This document shows, in pieces, positions 1 through 7,152 of a stretch of DNA of 22,005 nucleotides. The notes beneath the pieces are model-generated. The model did no database searches. It had not been told where the DNA came from and saw nothing but the letters and a program-made list of their open reading frames with translations. This stretch comes from an uncultured Campylobacter sp. (lineage in GTDB: Bacteria; Campylobacterota; Campylobacteria; Campylobacterales; Campylobacteraceae). Position numbers and translations under genes: made by a program. Where the stretch lies: contig NZ_CALHVM010000014.1 of the NCBI RefSeq assembly GCF_938039205.1, positions 1 to 22,005 of the forward strand, in the 5' to 3' direction. The first letter of the stretch is position 1, and the number at the start of each line of letters is the position of its first letter.

Positions 1-2
1 GA

Positions 3-2186
3 AACGTAAGCCTAACCTCTACTACCGATAAAGAGGACTCTACGGTAGCGTACGGTGCATTAGGAGCCTACGATCCTCAAAATGAGTACAACACATGGCC
101 CCTTACTCCAGGGAATAACTACTATTTACCTCGATATCAGCCAAACGACGTTACTATCTCGGCGACGGGTCAAAAGATACTAAACGTAGGTAAAATAAAC
201 GCCGTAGGCGACGTAAATTTAACTGCACACATTACTCAGGCGGAGTCTGCGACTACTTTCGGTACCGGTATACATAATGCCCCACATCCTAGCTCTTACT
301 GGGCCAGCTTAAACAAAAAAGTACCTCTGCATATAGCAGGCAAAAGCGTAACGATAAACCATACCGCAGCGGACGGTATAGATGACGGAGTGTTAAATTT
401 AAGAGGATGGGGTTGGGCTAATCAAGGGGACTTTACTATAAACGCAAGCGGCTATAAAACTTTAAACGGCTTTAGTGAGTCGGGTATGTCTATAACTAGC
501 TATGGCGATAATGGCTCTATAGTTTTAAACACCAATGCGACAGTAGCAGGTTCAACGGCGAAATTTGGAGACCACTCTACTGGCGGGGGCGTCCAGCTAA
601 GAGCCAAAAATCTAAATATCAATGCTACTGCAGCAAACGGCATAACTGACTCCGAAGTTAGCTACGGTAACTTCTATGGATATAAAGCGAGCGGTAAAGC
701 TACCATAAAGGCTGTAAATCAAAAGAGCGTGGATATCGGATGGCTAAGGGGATTTAACTCTGCGGACGATAGTAAAAAGATGGATGTAGATATAAATCTA
801 AGCACCAATATATCGGACGCAACCGTCAGTATAGGTATAAGGGATACCGGTCTATCTTACGGTATAGGTCACCGTATCGATACTACGCCTGATGAAATGG
901 CAAAAAATGTAAAGCTAAACGCAACGGGACAAAAAACATTTAAGATAAAAGACATCGGTGCCGTAGGCGACGTAGATGTTAATATTAAGGGTAGCGGCTT
1001 GCATTCTACGGCAGAATTTAGAGGAAGCATAATCGGTAAAAATGTCAATATAAATTTAAACGATTTATCGAATGCATCGTTTGCATATGGAATTACCGCC
1101 AACGAAAATTTAATGATAAAATCAGGAACAAACAATTACTTGCATAGCATAACCTTTAGTACTACGGAAGGATTGTCGGGTAAGAATGTAGACTTAGATT
1201 TTTCTAACGTTATAGCGCCTATTTACTTTTATAACGTTACTGCGCAAGATAGCTTAAGCTTTAAAGGGTATGCCGGCGATGAAGTATCGACGCTACGTTC
1301 GATTATCTTCAATAGTACAGCTACTGATTTTACCGCAAATATTATAAACGCAAAAGGACATCTAAATGGCAATACCGCAAATAGCACCATCAAAACATTA
1401 ATCCTAAAAGGTGGGGTAACGAATCCGGCAAGTATAGAAGCGGCAGGAAATAATACAGATTTTACCGTAATGACGGGCGGGCTAAGCAAACTACAAACTT
1501 TGGATCTTAGCAACTATGTAAACGCAAGCGGTAAGACTATTGCGACTGTTGCGGCTACCAATATCGATATTGCGTCCATAAAAGGTTCAGCCACTAAAGA
1601 TGTTTTGAGTATAGCCTATGCTACAAACACCAAACTAAAGACCGTAGATACCGGTACGGGCGACGACGAGGTAACCTTTAGCGGAACTACGACGCAAACC
1701 CACGATATAACCGTCAACCTAGGCGAAGGAAACGATACTATCACGACTGCGGCATTAACCGCCAATAAGAAATTTGAAATCAGCGGCGGAGCGGGTAACG
1801 ATACGTTTAACCTAGGCTTAGCTAAAACAGATGCCGATGCTAGCAAATACGCAACCATAACCGACGCAAACAGAGGCGACAAGATAAGCTTAGGTAGCGC
1901 CGGTGCGGCTACGTTACAAAAAATAGCTCTAAACGTAGACGGCAGAGCCGATCTAAAAACGGCTATAAACGATGCGCTAGGTAGTCTAAGCTCTACTGCG
2001 GCAAATACTATCTATGCGGTATACTACGGTAACGATACGTATCTAGTAAGAGACGCTAACGGCGATAAGGCGTTAGACGCTAATGATAACTTAGTTAAAC
2101 TAGCAGGTATCTCAAATTTTGACTTGTTAAACGCTAACTCGGTAACCGAGGGCGGAATAAACTATATCCAGATAACTAACGCGTAA
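3..2186 (+). CDS. C-terminal part of an S-layer/RTX-like surface protein (5' end outside the window)
   Basis: The reading frame is open from the window edge, so the GTG at 390 is not the real start; 727 residues are visible. They contain no cysteine and are rich in Thr, Asn, Gly, Ala and short beta-strand-like units, as expected of a beta-helical exported protein. Near the C-terminus there are RTX-like Gly/Asp motifs: GTGDDEVTF (about 1655-1682), GEGNDTITT (about 1722-1749) and GGAGNDTFNLG (about 1785-1818). In the family these bind calcium and precede an uncleaved type I secretion signal. The last ~90 residues, ending INYIQITNA, would be that signal. Imperfect internal repeats are visible: ATGQK followed by AVGDV recurs 253 residues apart (162 and 921), and TAADGI/TAANGI near 365 and 629. 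Campylobacter S-layer proteins (SapA, Crs) and S-layer-RTX proteins share this build. Which of them it is cannot be decided without the N-terminus. Calling it a cell-surface protein is secure; calling it S-layer is inference. Confidence 0.78.
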   Translation, partial: NVSLTSTTDKEDSTVAYGALGAYDPQNEYNTWPLTPGNNYYLPRYQPNDVTISATGQKILNVGKINAVGDVNLTAHITQAESATTFGTGIHNAPHPSSYWASLNKKVPLHIAGKSVTINHTAADGIDDGVLNLRGWGWANQGDFTINASGYKTLNGFSESGMSITSYGDNGSIVLNTNATVAGSTAKFGDHSTGGGVQLRAKNLNINATAANGITDSEVSYGNFYGYKASGKATIKAVNQKSVDIGWLRGFNSADDSKKMDVDINLSTNISDATVSIGIRDTGLSYGIGHRIDTTPDEMAKNVKLNATGQKTFKIKDIGAVGDVDVNIKGSGLHSTAEFRGSIIGKNVNINLNDLSNASFAYGITANENLMIKSGTNNYLHSITFSTTEGLSGKNVDLDFSNVIAPIYFYNVTAQDSLSFKGYAGDEVSTLRSIIFNSTATDFTANIINAKGHLNGNTANSTIKTLILKGGVTNPASIEAAGNNTDFTVMTGGLSKLQTLDLSNYVNASGKTIATVAATNIDIASIKGSATKDVLSIAYATNTKLKTVDTGTGDDEVTFSGTTTQTHDITVNLGEGNDTITTAALTANKKFEISGGAGNDTFNLGLAKTDADASKYATITDANRGDKISLGSAGAATLQKIALNVDGRADLKTAINDALGSLSSTAANTIYAVYYGNDTYLVRDANGDKALDANDNLVKLAGISNFDLLNANSVTEGGINYIQITNA

Positions 2187-2193
2187 TCTTAAG

Positions 2194-2216
2194 TGGAGCG
2201 GAGTTTTTCCGCTCCA
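2194..2216 (+). terminator. Hairpin after the surface-protein gene, probable terminator
   Basis: Eight nucleotides after the stop codon there is a perfect stem, TGGAGCGGA (2194-2202) with TCCGCTCCA (2208-2216) and a five-base loop GTTTT. No run of T follows the stem, so it is not a classical intrinsic terminator. Position right behind a highly expressed type of gene and the strong GC stem make termination or 3'-end protection the likeliest role. The rest of the gap up to 2350 shows nothing else. Confidence 0.5.
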
Positions 2217-2350
2217 GAATAGTTGCCGTTTTTGGATCAAATTTTACATAAACGCAACAAGCTTCGACATGTAAGAGCCAAATAGGCCACAGCGGTAAAA
2301 AACCGACTGCATATTTCAGCGTGTCGGCGAAATTTACGCACTAATGATTT

Positions 2351-3490
2351 TCACTCAAAAAATCCCTTTTTCACGAGCTTGCCCTCTTTTACGCAAAACT
2401 CCCCTTTCGCGACCACGCTATCTAGGTTTAGAGCTTCGTCAAATACCGCAAAATCAGCGTCAAAACCTACTTTTATCTCGCCTTTGCCGTTTAAATTTAG
2501 ATATTTTGCGACGTTTTTGCCCATCATGCTTAGCGCTTGCTGGATGGTTAGGATTTTATTTTTCACGCAGGCCTGCAAGACCTCTAAATTCGTCTCGCAC
2601 GAAGCGCAGCCGTAGCCCACCAATGCGCCGTTTTCATCAAATCTAGGCACGCTGCCGTTGCCGTCCGAACTCATCGTTAGACGCTCCAAATTTAGCCCGT
2701 TAGCAAGCCCATACGCGATGGCTTCGTGAAGCGGCATAAACTGGCTTCCGCCGCTCGTGATGTCGATGTAGCCGCCCATTTTTTGAAATTTGATCGCCTC
2801 GTCAAAGAGCTCCTTCGTCCGCGCGCAGTGCGTCGGCGAGAAATAATTAATCGGGAACGAATAATCCTTGATCACGCTAAAAATCAGGTCAAATTTATCC
2901 GCGAGCCCGCCCATATGCATGTGTAGCACGCCGCCTTTTTTCGAGATCATGCCGCCGATGCGGATCTGCGTCAGGGTCTTGATGAGCTCCTGAGAGGTCG
3001 GGTAGCTGCCGCGGTTGTCGCTCATTGCGATCTTACAGCCGATGACCTTGTCGATGAGCACCAGGTCGCGCGTGACGGAGCCCGTAAATGTGACGCTAGG
3101 CAGAGCGTAAGAGCCCGTGTGGATGAAGGTCGAGATGCCCTCGTATTCAAGCGCCTTAGCCTTTGAGTAGAGGTTTTCCAGACTCCTCGTGCACCCGTCG
3201 GTGCCCAGCGTGCCTACGACCGTCGTCGTGCCGTAGCGGATGATTTGCGATAGCGTTATTTCGGGCGTGCGCGAGTGATAACCCGCTTCGCCGCCGCCGC
3301 CCGTGATGTGCACGTGCTGATCGATGAGTCCGGGCGCTAAAATTTTACCCTCCAGATCGTAAATTTCAAGCCCTTCGACTCGAAAATCAAGCCCCTTAGA
3401 AACGGCTAAAATTTTACCTCCGCCGAGCAAAACGTCGCTCCTACCGACGTGCTCTGGCGCGTATAGATCGGCATTTTTAAGTAACAGCAT
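2351..3490 (-). CDS. iadA: Isoaspartyl dipeptidase (beta-aspartyl peptidase)
   Basis: The 379-residue protein matches the amidohydrolase-fold isoaspartyl dipeptidase, close to the ~390 residues of E. coli IadA. The enzyme hydrolyses beta-aspartyl dipeptides released from damaged proteins, in the cytoplasm. Visible active-site elements: the HxH metal pair H59/H61 in DQHVHITGGGGEAG with the following substrate-binding Glu68; the lysine expected to be carbamylated, K153 in GCKIAMSDNRG; metal histidines in HMHMGG (H190/H192) and PTHCAR (H221, with substrate-binding R224); and the catalytic Asp276 with Ser280 in SSDGNGS. The start is supported by a strong ribosome binding site, AAAGGAG, a few bases before the ATG (3497-3502 on the complement). 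It is the last gene of the minus-strand group before the surface-protein gene, which runs toward it. All key residues are present, so it should be active. Confidence 0.93.
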   Translation of the reverse strand: MLLLKNADLYAPEHVGRSDVLLGGGKILAVSKGLDFRVEGLEIYDLEGKILAPGLIDQHVHITGGGGEAGYHSRTPEITLSQIIRYGTTTVVGTLGTDGCTRSLENLYSKAKALEYEGISTFIHTGSYALPSVTFTGSVTRDLVLIDKVIGCKIAMSDNRGSYPTSQELIKTLTQIRIGGMISKKGGVLHMHMGGLADKFDLIFSVIKDYSFPINYFSPTHCARTKELFDEAIKFQKMGGYIDITSGGSQFMPLHEAIAYGLANGLNLERLTMSSDGNGSVPRFDENGALVGYGCASCETNLEVLQACVKNKILTIQQALSMMGKNVAKYLNLNGKGEIKVGFDADFAVFDEALNLDSVVAKGEFCVKEGKLVKKGFFE

Positions 3491-3682
3491 ATTTTCTCCT
3501 TTGCTTTAGATTTTTGATTGTGAATTTTACGTTTTTTGGCTTTCTTAACTGCGATGTCACGCCGTCATTTTACATCAAATTTGATAAAAAGCAGATATTT
3601 CGGCTTTGGTCGGAGAGGCTACAGCTTGGGCGATGCTTAAGGTTTATTTTTGTAGGTTTAGCAAGAGGTCAAATTTATCCGA

Positions 3683-3898
3683 CTATCCGCTTAGCTGCAC
3701 GCTTTCTTCTATCTTCATTAGTCCCGTAAATACGCGCCTGGCGGCCTCTTTTTGCTCATCCGAGATCTCGATTTTTTTCTCGTTTAAAAGCAAATTTACG
3801 AGCTGCTCGTTTTGCAGCGTCTGGACGTCAAATTTTCTCGCGTTCGCGGCGATTTTTGCCGCGAGAGGATTTTTTGATTTAAAATTTTCGTATGGCAT
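3683..3898 (-). CDS. Small hypothetical protein, 71 residues
   Basis: Not recognised. The protein starts MPYENFKSKNP, is highly charged and helical in look (EKKIEISDEQKEAARRVFTGL), and has no cysteine, signal peptide or membrane segment. A weak purine stretch (GAGAAAA) precedes the ATG. It lies between the Sel1-repeat gene and iadA on the same strand, leaving 192 bases before iadA. Charge pattern and an initial segment that reads like a natural protein favour a real gene over the overlapping frames on the other strand, which give Phe/Ser-rich translations. A role cannot be inferred. Confidence 0.5.
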   Translation of the reverse strand: MPYENFKSKNPLAAKIAANARKFDVQTLQNEQLVNLLLNEKKIEISDEQKEAARRVFTGLMKIEESVQLSG

Positions 3899-3928
3899 TT
3901 TTCTCGATTTTTAGTGAAATTTTGGCTC

Positions 3929-3985
3929 AAATTTAAACTCGGCGCGCACCTTGCAAGACGCAAAACACGTAGCCGAGTTAAATTT
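3929..3985. repeat. Imperfect inverted repeat between the Sel1 gene and the small gene
   Basis: The arm AAATTTAAACTCGGC (3929-3943) is mirrored by GCCGAGTTAAATTT (3972-3985) with one unpaired base and a 28-base loop. It sits 16 bases after the Sel1 gene stop on that strand, so it may act as a terminator or mRNA 3'-end structure. There is no T run. Confidence 0.4.
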
Positions 3986-4001
3986 TAGCCGCTAGCCTGG
4001 C

Positions 4002-4571
4002 TTAACGCTTTAAAATTTTAGCGTTTTCGCAGCCAACCTCTAGCCCCATCTTGCACGCTTTTTCGTAAAATTTAACCGCGGCTTTGACGTCCGCACTTAC
4101 GCCCATGCCGCGCTCGCTCATGTATCCAGCTTCGTTGCAGCCTTTGGCTAGGCCCAGCTCGCATGCGTTTTTATAGAGCTCGTACGCCCGCGCTTCGTCT
4201 TTTGCTGCGCCCACGCCCGTCTGATGAGCGTACGCTAATGCGTAGCAGCCCAGCTTATCACCCATTTTGCACGCTCGCTCGTAAAATTTAGCCGCCGCCC
4301 CAGGCTGCTTTGCTGCGACTTTTCCGCTAGCGATCATCGCGCCCATATCGTAACATGCCCGCGCGTGTCCGCTCTCGCAAGCTAGATTAAACAGTCTCGC
4401 CGCCTCGCTAAAATCCGAGACTCGGTACATCGCTAGCGCGTCTTCAAACTGTTTGTTTGCCAAATTTGTAGGCGCGCTCGCAGGGGCAGTTGCCATCTCG
4501 TTTGAGGATCTTGTTTGCGCCGCAAAAAGCGCGCTCGCCGCAACAATCAAACAAAGTAAAATTTTTTTCAT
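4002..4571 (-). CDS. Exported Sel1-repeat, cysteine-rich (Hcp-like) protein
   Basis: The 189-residue protein begins with a clear signal peptide (MKKILLCLIVAASALFAA, cleavage probably after residue 17-18). After a Thr/Ala/Pro-rich linker there are Sel1/TPR-like helical repeats from about residue 38 on. Each carries two cysteines spaced C-x7-C: 65/73, 101/109, 137/145 and 173/181. The repeat period is exactly 36 residues. This is the arrangement of Helicobacter cysteine-rich proteins (Hcp), in which the two cysteines of each repeat form a disulfide in the periplasm or outside the cell. Some Hcps bind penicillin or act on host immunity; no such function can be claimed here. A good AAGGAGC site lies a few bases before the ATG (4577-4582 on the complement). 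It is separated from pgeF by 121 bases that could hold its own promoter. Confidence 0.86.
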   Translation of the reverse strand: MKKILLCLIVAASALFAAQTRSSNEMATAPASAPTNLANKQFEDALAMYRVSDFSEAARLFNLACESGHARACYDMGAMIASGKVAAKQPGAAAKFYERACKMGDKLGCYALAYAHQTGVGAAKDEARAYELYKNACELGLAKGCNEAGYMSERGMGVSADVKAAVKFYEKACKMGLEVGCENAKILKR

Positions 4572-4681
4572 TTGTGCTCCTTTTTATGAGGTATCATTTT
4601 AAATTTTAGCCCTTTTTAATAAACATAAATGAAATTTTAACTAAACTCGCCTGACTACGCGCTCGTCTACGCTCAATTTAG

Positions 4682-4693
4682 GCCGTATACGGC
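4682..4693. repeat. Perfect 12-base palindrome at the pgeF stop
   Basis: GCCGTATACGGC is fully self-complementary and begins in the last base of the pgeF stop codon on the minus strand. It may form a small 3' hairpin or be a protein binding site. It is short, so chance is a fair explanation. Confidence 0.3.
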
Positions 4694-5415
4694 TATTTTG
4701 GCAAGATTTTATTCATCGCAAAACCGCAAAATCGCCCCGTGACGCCATCTCTGCGGTAAGAAAACAGCTCCCTCGTCTCAAACGTACAGCGCGGATCAAA
4801 CTCCGCTCGCCCTACGCCAAGCTGCGCAAATTCGTCCCGCAGCGCAGCCTCCATATCAAATTTGCCGCCATTTTTATAGCGGTTAAACGCGCCCAGATCA
4901 AGCTCGCCCACCTCGTAGTTTCGCGCCTTGATATTTGCACCGACAAACACGCGCAGATCGCCAGCCTCGCAGCTAAACTCGCTCGCCATCAAATTTATCG
5001 CGTTCGTGCAAATTTTACCCGTTACGCCCGCCCTGCCCGCATGCACTGCAGCAACCACGCCGTGCCGCTCATCTGCGATCAAAACGGGCGAACAGTCGGC
5101 AACCAAAACGCAAAGCGCAATGCCTCTAAGCGCGGTTATCACGCCGTCGCAAGGCGGTAGCTCATCATCAATATTTCGCAAAATTTCCACGCGATTTGAG
5201 TGAATTTGGTTCATAAATTTTAGATTGCTAGGCGCTACGCCGATTTGTTCGGCTAGGATTTCGCGATTTTTAGCGACGTTTGCAGGCAGGTCGCCGACGT
5301 GATCGCCTAAATTTAAACCCTCGTATGCGCCGCCGCTTACTCCGCCAAATCGCGTCGTAAAGCCAAGCTTCAAGCGCTCGCTTTCAAAAACTACATCTAA
5401 AATTTCCCGCTTCAT
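4693..5415 (-). CDS. pgeF: Purine nucleoside phosphorylase / YfiH-family multicopper-oxidase-like protein
   Basis: From the ATG at 5415 the protein has 240 residues, the usual length for the YfiH/PgeF (LACC1, formerly polyphenol oxidase) family. These zinc enzymes cleave purine nucleosides with phosphate; E. coli YfiH has also been linked to peptidoglycan editing. The three metal ligands are visible: H72 in MNQIHSNRV, C108 in VADCSPVLI and H125 in AAVHAGRAG. The last motif reads HAGRAG where many family members have HAGWRG. The frame extends upstream to 5496, but that would overlap the 3' end of ribE by more than 50 bases and add a Ser/Arg-rich stretch unlike the family; the start MKREILDVVF leaves a 25-base gap and is preferred, although its ribosome site (ACGGAA) is only moderate. 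It follows ribE on the same strand and is probably co-transcribed with it. Confidence 0.9.
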   Translation of the reverse strand: MKREILDVVFESERLKLGFTTRFGGVSGGAYEGLNLGDHVGDLPANVAKNREILAEQIGVAPSNLKFMNQIHSNRVEILRNIDDELPPCDGVITALRGIALCVLVADCSPVLIADERHGVVAAVHAGRAGVTGKICTNAINLMASEFSCEAGDLRVFVGANIKARNYEVGELDLGAFNRYKNGGKFDMEAALRDEFAQLGVGRAEFDPRCTFETRELFSYRRDGVTGRFCGFAMNKILPK

Positions 5416-5440
5416 TTCCGTCAAATTTAACCCGCCTAGC

Positions 5441-6079
5441 CTAATAAAGGCTCGCGATGTGCTGCGACTCGTCCCAGCTGATCTCGCTTTTGCCACCGTT
5501 TACGCCGCCTAAAACGCCGACAAACTCCAGCTGCCTAACCACGTAGCGCGCGAGCAAGTCGCTCTCCACGTTTACGCGGCGTCCCGGCTCAAACTCGCCA
5601 AACAAGCTCTCGCGAAAGGTGATCGGGATGATCGTGAGGCGCACGCCTGCGGGCAAAACTTCGTTGATCGTGAGGCTCACGCCCTCGACCGCGATACTGC
5701 CTTTGTTTGCCATCAGCGGCATAACGTTAGAGGGCAAATTTATATAAAAATCAACCCCATTTTCACGCCGCTCAATACGCGCTACCTCGCCGATAGCGTC
5801 TATGTGGCCTTGTAGCAGGTGCCCGTCCACGCGGTCTGCTAGCCGCATTGCTGGCTCTATGTGGACGCGTCCACGCAAATTTTCCGTCGCGATGTGCGCC
5901 CTGGTCTCGGCGCTAAGCTCCACGCTAAAGCCGTCTGAGTGTAGCTGCGTCACGCTAAGACACGCGCCGTTTACCGCGACGCTATCGCCTAAATTCGGGC
6001 GGTACGCGGCTTTTAGTCGCAGGGTGTTTTGCGAATAGCTCGCAACCTGCGCGATCTCTCTAATCAGTCCGTTAAACAT
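5441..6079 (-). CDS. ribE: Riboflavin synthase, alpha chain
   Basis: The 212-residue protein has the family length (213 in E. coli). The enzyme dismutates two 6,7-dimethyl-8-ribityllumazine molecules into riboflavin, the last step of riboflavin synthesis in the cytoplasm. It shows the two-barrel internal duplication: the first half starts MFNGLI (family MFTGII) with GDSVAVNGACLSV, and the second begins near residue 95 with VDGHLLQGHIDAIG followed by GSIAVEGVSLTIN, the duplicate of the first motif. The ATG at 6079 has AAGGAC seven bases before it (6086-6090 on the complement). It heads the ribE-pgeF pair and is divergent from the Crp/Fnr gene. No FMN riboswitch-like structure was seen in the 209-base upstream gap. 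Confidence 0.95.
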   Translation of the reverse strand: MFNGLIREIAQVASYSQNTLRLKAAYRPNLGDSVAVNGACLSVTQLHSDGFSVELSAETRAHIATENLRGRVHIEPAMRLADRVDGHLLQGHIDAIGEVARIERRENGVDFYINLPSNVMPLMANKGSIAVEGVSLTINEVLPAGVRLTIIPITFRESLFGEFEPGRRVNVESDLLARYVVRQLEFVGVLGGVNGGKSEISWDESQHIASLY

Positions 6080-6288
6080 TTTTCGTCCTTAAATTTTGAG
6101 CTATTTTATAAAATTTAGCCTCAGAACGGGCTAAATTTGCCGACCAAATTTTACCGCTCGCTTTTTAGCGCGGCGCAAATATGCAAAACTGGCAGAGTAA
6201 TCGACCAAGGCTTGATCAAAATTTAATACACTTTAAAAATATTTAAGATAAAATAATCACCAAATAATAATCATAAGAAACGATAAAC
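6080..6288. promoter_or_regulatory. Divergent control region between ribE and the Crp/Fnr gene
   Basis: This 209-base gap must hold promoters for both directions. Toward the Crp/Fnr gene it becomes AT-rich, with a possible -10 in TAAGATAAAAT near 6245-6255. The octamer AATAATCA occurs twice (6252-6259 and 6266-6273), 14 bases apart, just before the start codon. The short palindrome TTGATCAA is at 6212-6219; it lacks the four-base spacer of a true FNR box. Autoregulation through one of these is only a possibility. Confidence 0.35.
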
Positions 6289-6927
6289 TTGAAAAAATCA
6301 CGACTAGGCCTACTTGAGACCGATATTTTAGACGTTTTGGATCAAAACGAGCTTGCTAAATTTAACCGCGAGCTCCTAGTCAAAGGCGCCACGATCTACG
6401 CAGAATCAATCAAAGTCGTGATAATTAAAAGCGGCTCGGGCAAGCTCTCGTTTTTTGAGGACGGCGAGGAGTTTATCGTCTATCACCTCCAAAAAGACAA
6501 CATCTCGATCGTGGACGACGTGTGCGTGCTAGAGATCCTAGAGGACAGCGAGGTCTACTCGATCGACGCGGGCGATATGGGCGAGCTGCTAAAAAACGAG
6601 CGATTTGCCAAAGCATACGCCGACACACTCGTAAATATCTCGCTACTGCAGCGCCAGATCATAAAATCGATACTTTTTGAAAGCGCGAAGGGGCGCATAG
6701 CAAACTTTCTCGTCGAGCTCGCCGCCGAGCAAAATTTGACGCAAAACGGCTACCACTACGTCTTTTTACCATTTTCGCTAAAGGTGCTTTCAAGCTTCGT
6801 CGGACTCAAACGCCAAAGCGCAAGCACCGCGTTTAACGAACTCATAAAAGACGATATCATCAGGCGCATAACGCCGCATGAGTTTTTGATAGTGGATTAT
6901 GAAAAGCTGCAAAGCTATACGAACTAA
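6289..6927 (+). CDS. Crp/Fnr-family transcription regulator without Fe-S cysteines
   Basis: The 212-residue protein has the two-domain Crp/Fnr layout. Residues ~15-115 form a cNMP-binding-like beta-roll (KVVIIKSGSGKLSFFEDGEEF). A long dimerisation helix follows (~105-135). A C-terminal winged helix ends with recognition-helix sequence SSFVGLKRQSASTAFNELIK (168-187). The only cysteine is C79, so it lacks the N-terminal Fe-S cluster of FNR, and no cAMP-pocket signature is evident; its signal is unknown. Start: TTG at 6289 (MKKSRLGL) is the only reasonable initiator, because no ATG lies nearby in frame and the preceding ribosome site (AAGAAAC) is weak. The gene is convergent with the focA end of the hydrogenase operon. 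Campylobacter relatives of this type include the nitrosative-stress regulator NssR, but I cannot show that this is its orthologue. Control of the hyf operon is conceivable, not demonstrated. Confidence 0.9.
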   Translation: MKKSRLGLLETDILDVLDQNELAKFNRELLVKGATIYAESIKVVIIKSGSGKLSFFEDGEEFIVYHLQKDNISIVDDVCVLEILEDSEVYSIDAGDMGELLKNERFAKAYADTLVNISLLQRQIIKSILFESAKGRIANFLVELAAEQNLTQNGYHYVFLPFSLKVLSSFVGLKRQSASTAFNELIKDDIIRRITPHEFLIVDYEKLQSYTN

Positions 6928-7057
6928 AATTTAAATTTGCACACCAAAAACCGCACGGCAAAAACGCTAAATTTGAGTTTTTAAATCTAATGTAGTTAAA
7001 TTTGTAAATTTAGTAAGCTATGTAATAAATATTCCAGACAGAATAGGCGTAGTTTAA

Positions 7058-7126
7058 CTTTAAAATTTTAACCCGTGAGGGAGCGGACTCGTCGTCCGTA
7101 ACCAAAACGGGTTTAAAATTTTAAAG
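7058..7126. repeat. Long inverted repeat between converging Crp/Fnr and focA genes
   Basis: The 19-base arm CTTTAAAATTTTAACCCGT (7058-7076) is mirrored by the 20-base arm ACGGGTTTAAAATTTTAAAG (7107-7126), with a single unpaired base. The 30-base centre contains a second hairpin, CGGAC-TCGTC-GTCCG (7084-7098). The element begins 27 bases past the focA stop and ~130 bases past the regulator stop, so a shared bidirectional terminator is the simplest reading. No T run follows either arm. Confidence 0.6.
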
Positions 7127-7152
7127 CTTGAAATCCGTTCATTTATGGGGAA

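Noticed and set aside
2176..2340. Minus-strand open stretch of ~55 codons with a hydrophobic segment (VGFLPLWPIWLLHVEA)
   Set aside because: It has no ATG, GTG or TTG start after the previous stop, and it overlaps the 3' end of the surface-protein gene and the hairpin. It may be chance or a decayed remnant, which cannot be shown.
3514..3914. Plus-strand open frames over the 71-residue minus-strand gene
   Set aside because: Their translations are Phe/Ser/Cys-rich in the way antisense frames usually are, and they have no convincing ribosome sites.
5416..5496. Longer N-terminus of PgeF starting at 5496
   Set aside because: It would overlap ribE by 56 bases and add a Ser/Arg-rich stretch absent from the family; the ATG at 5415 fits family length.
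6212..6219. TTGATCAA as an FNR/CRP operator
   Set aside because: An FNR box needs a four-base spacer between TTGAT and ATCAA; this is only an eight-base palindrome and may be chance.
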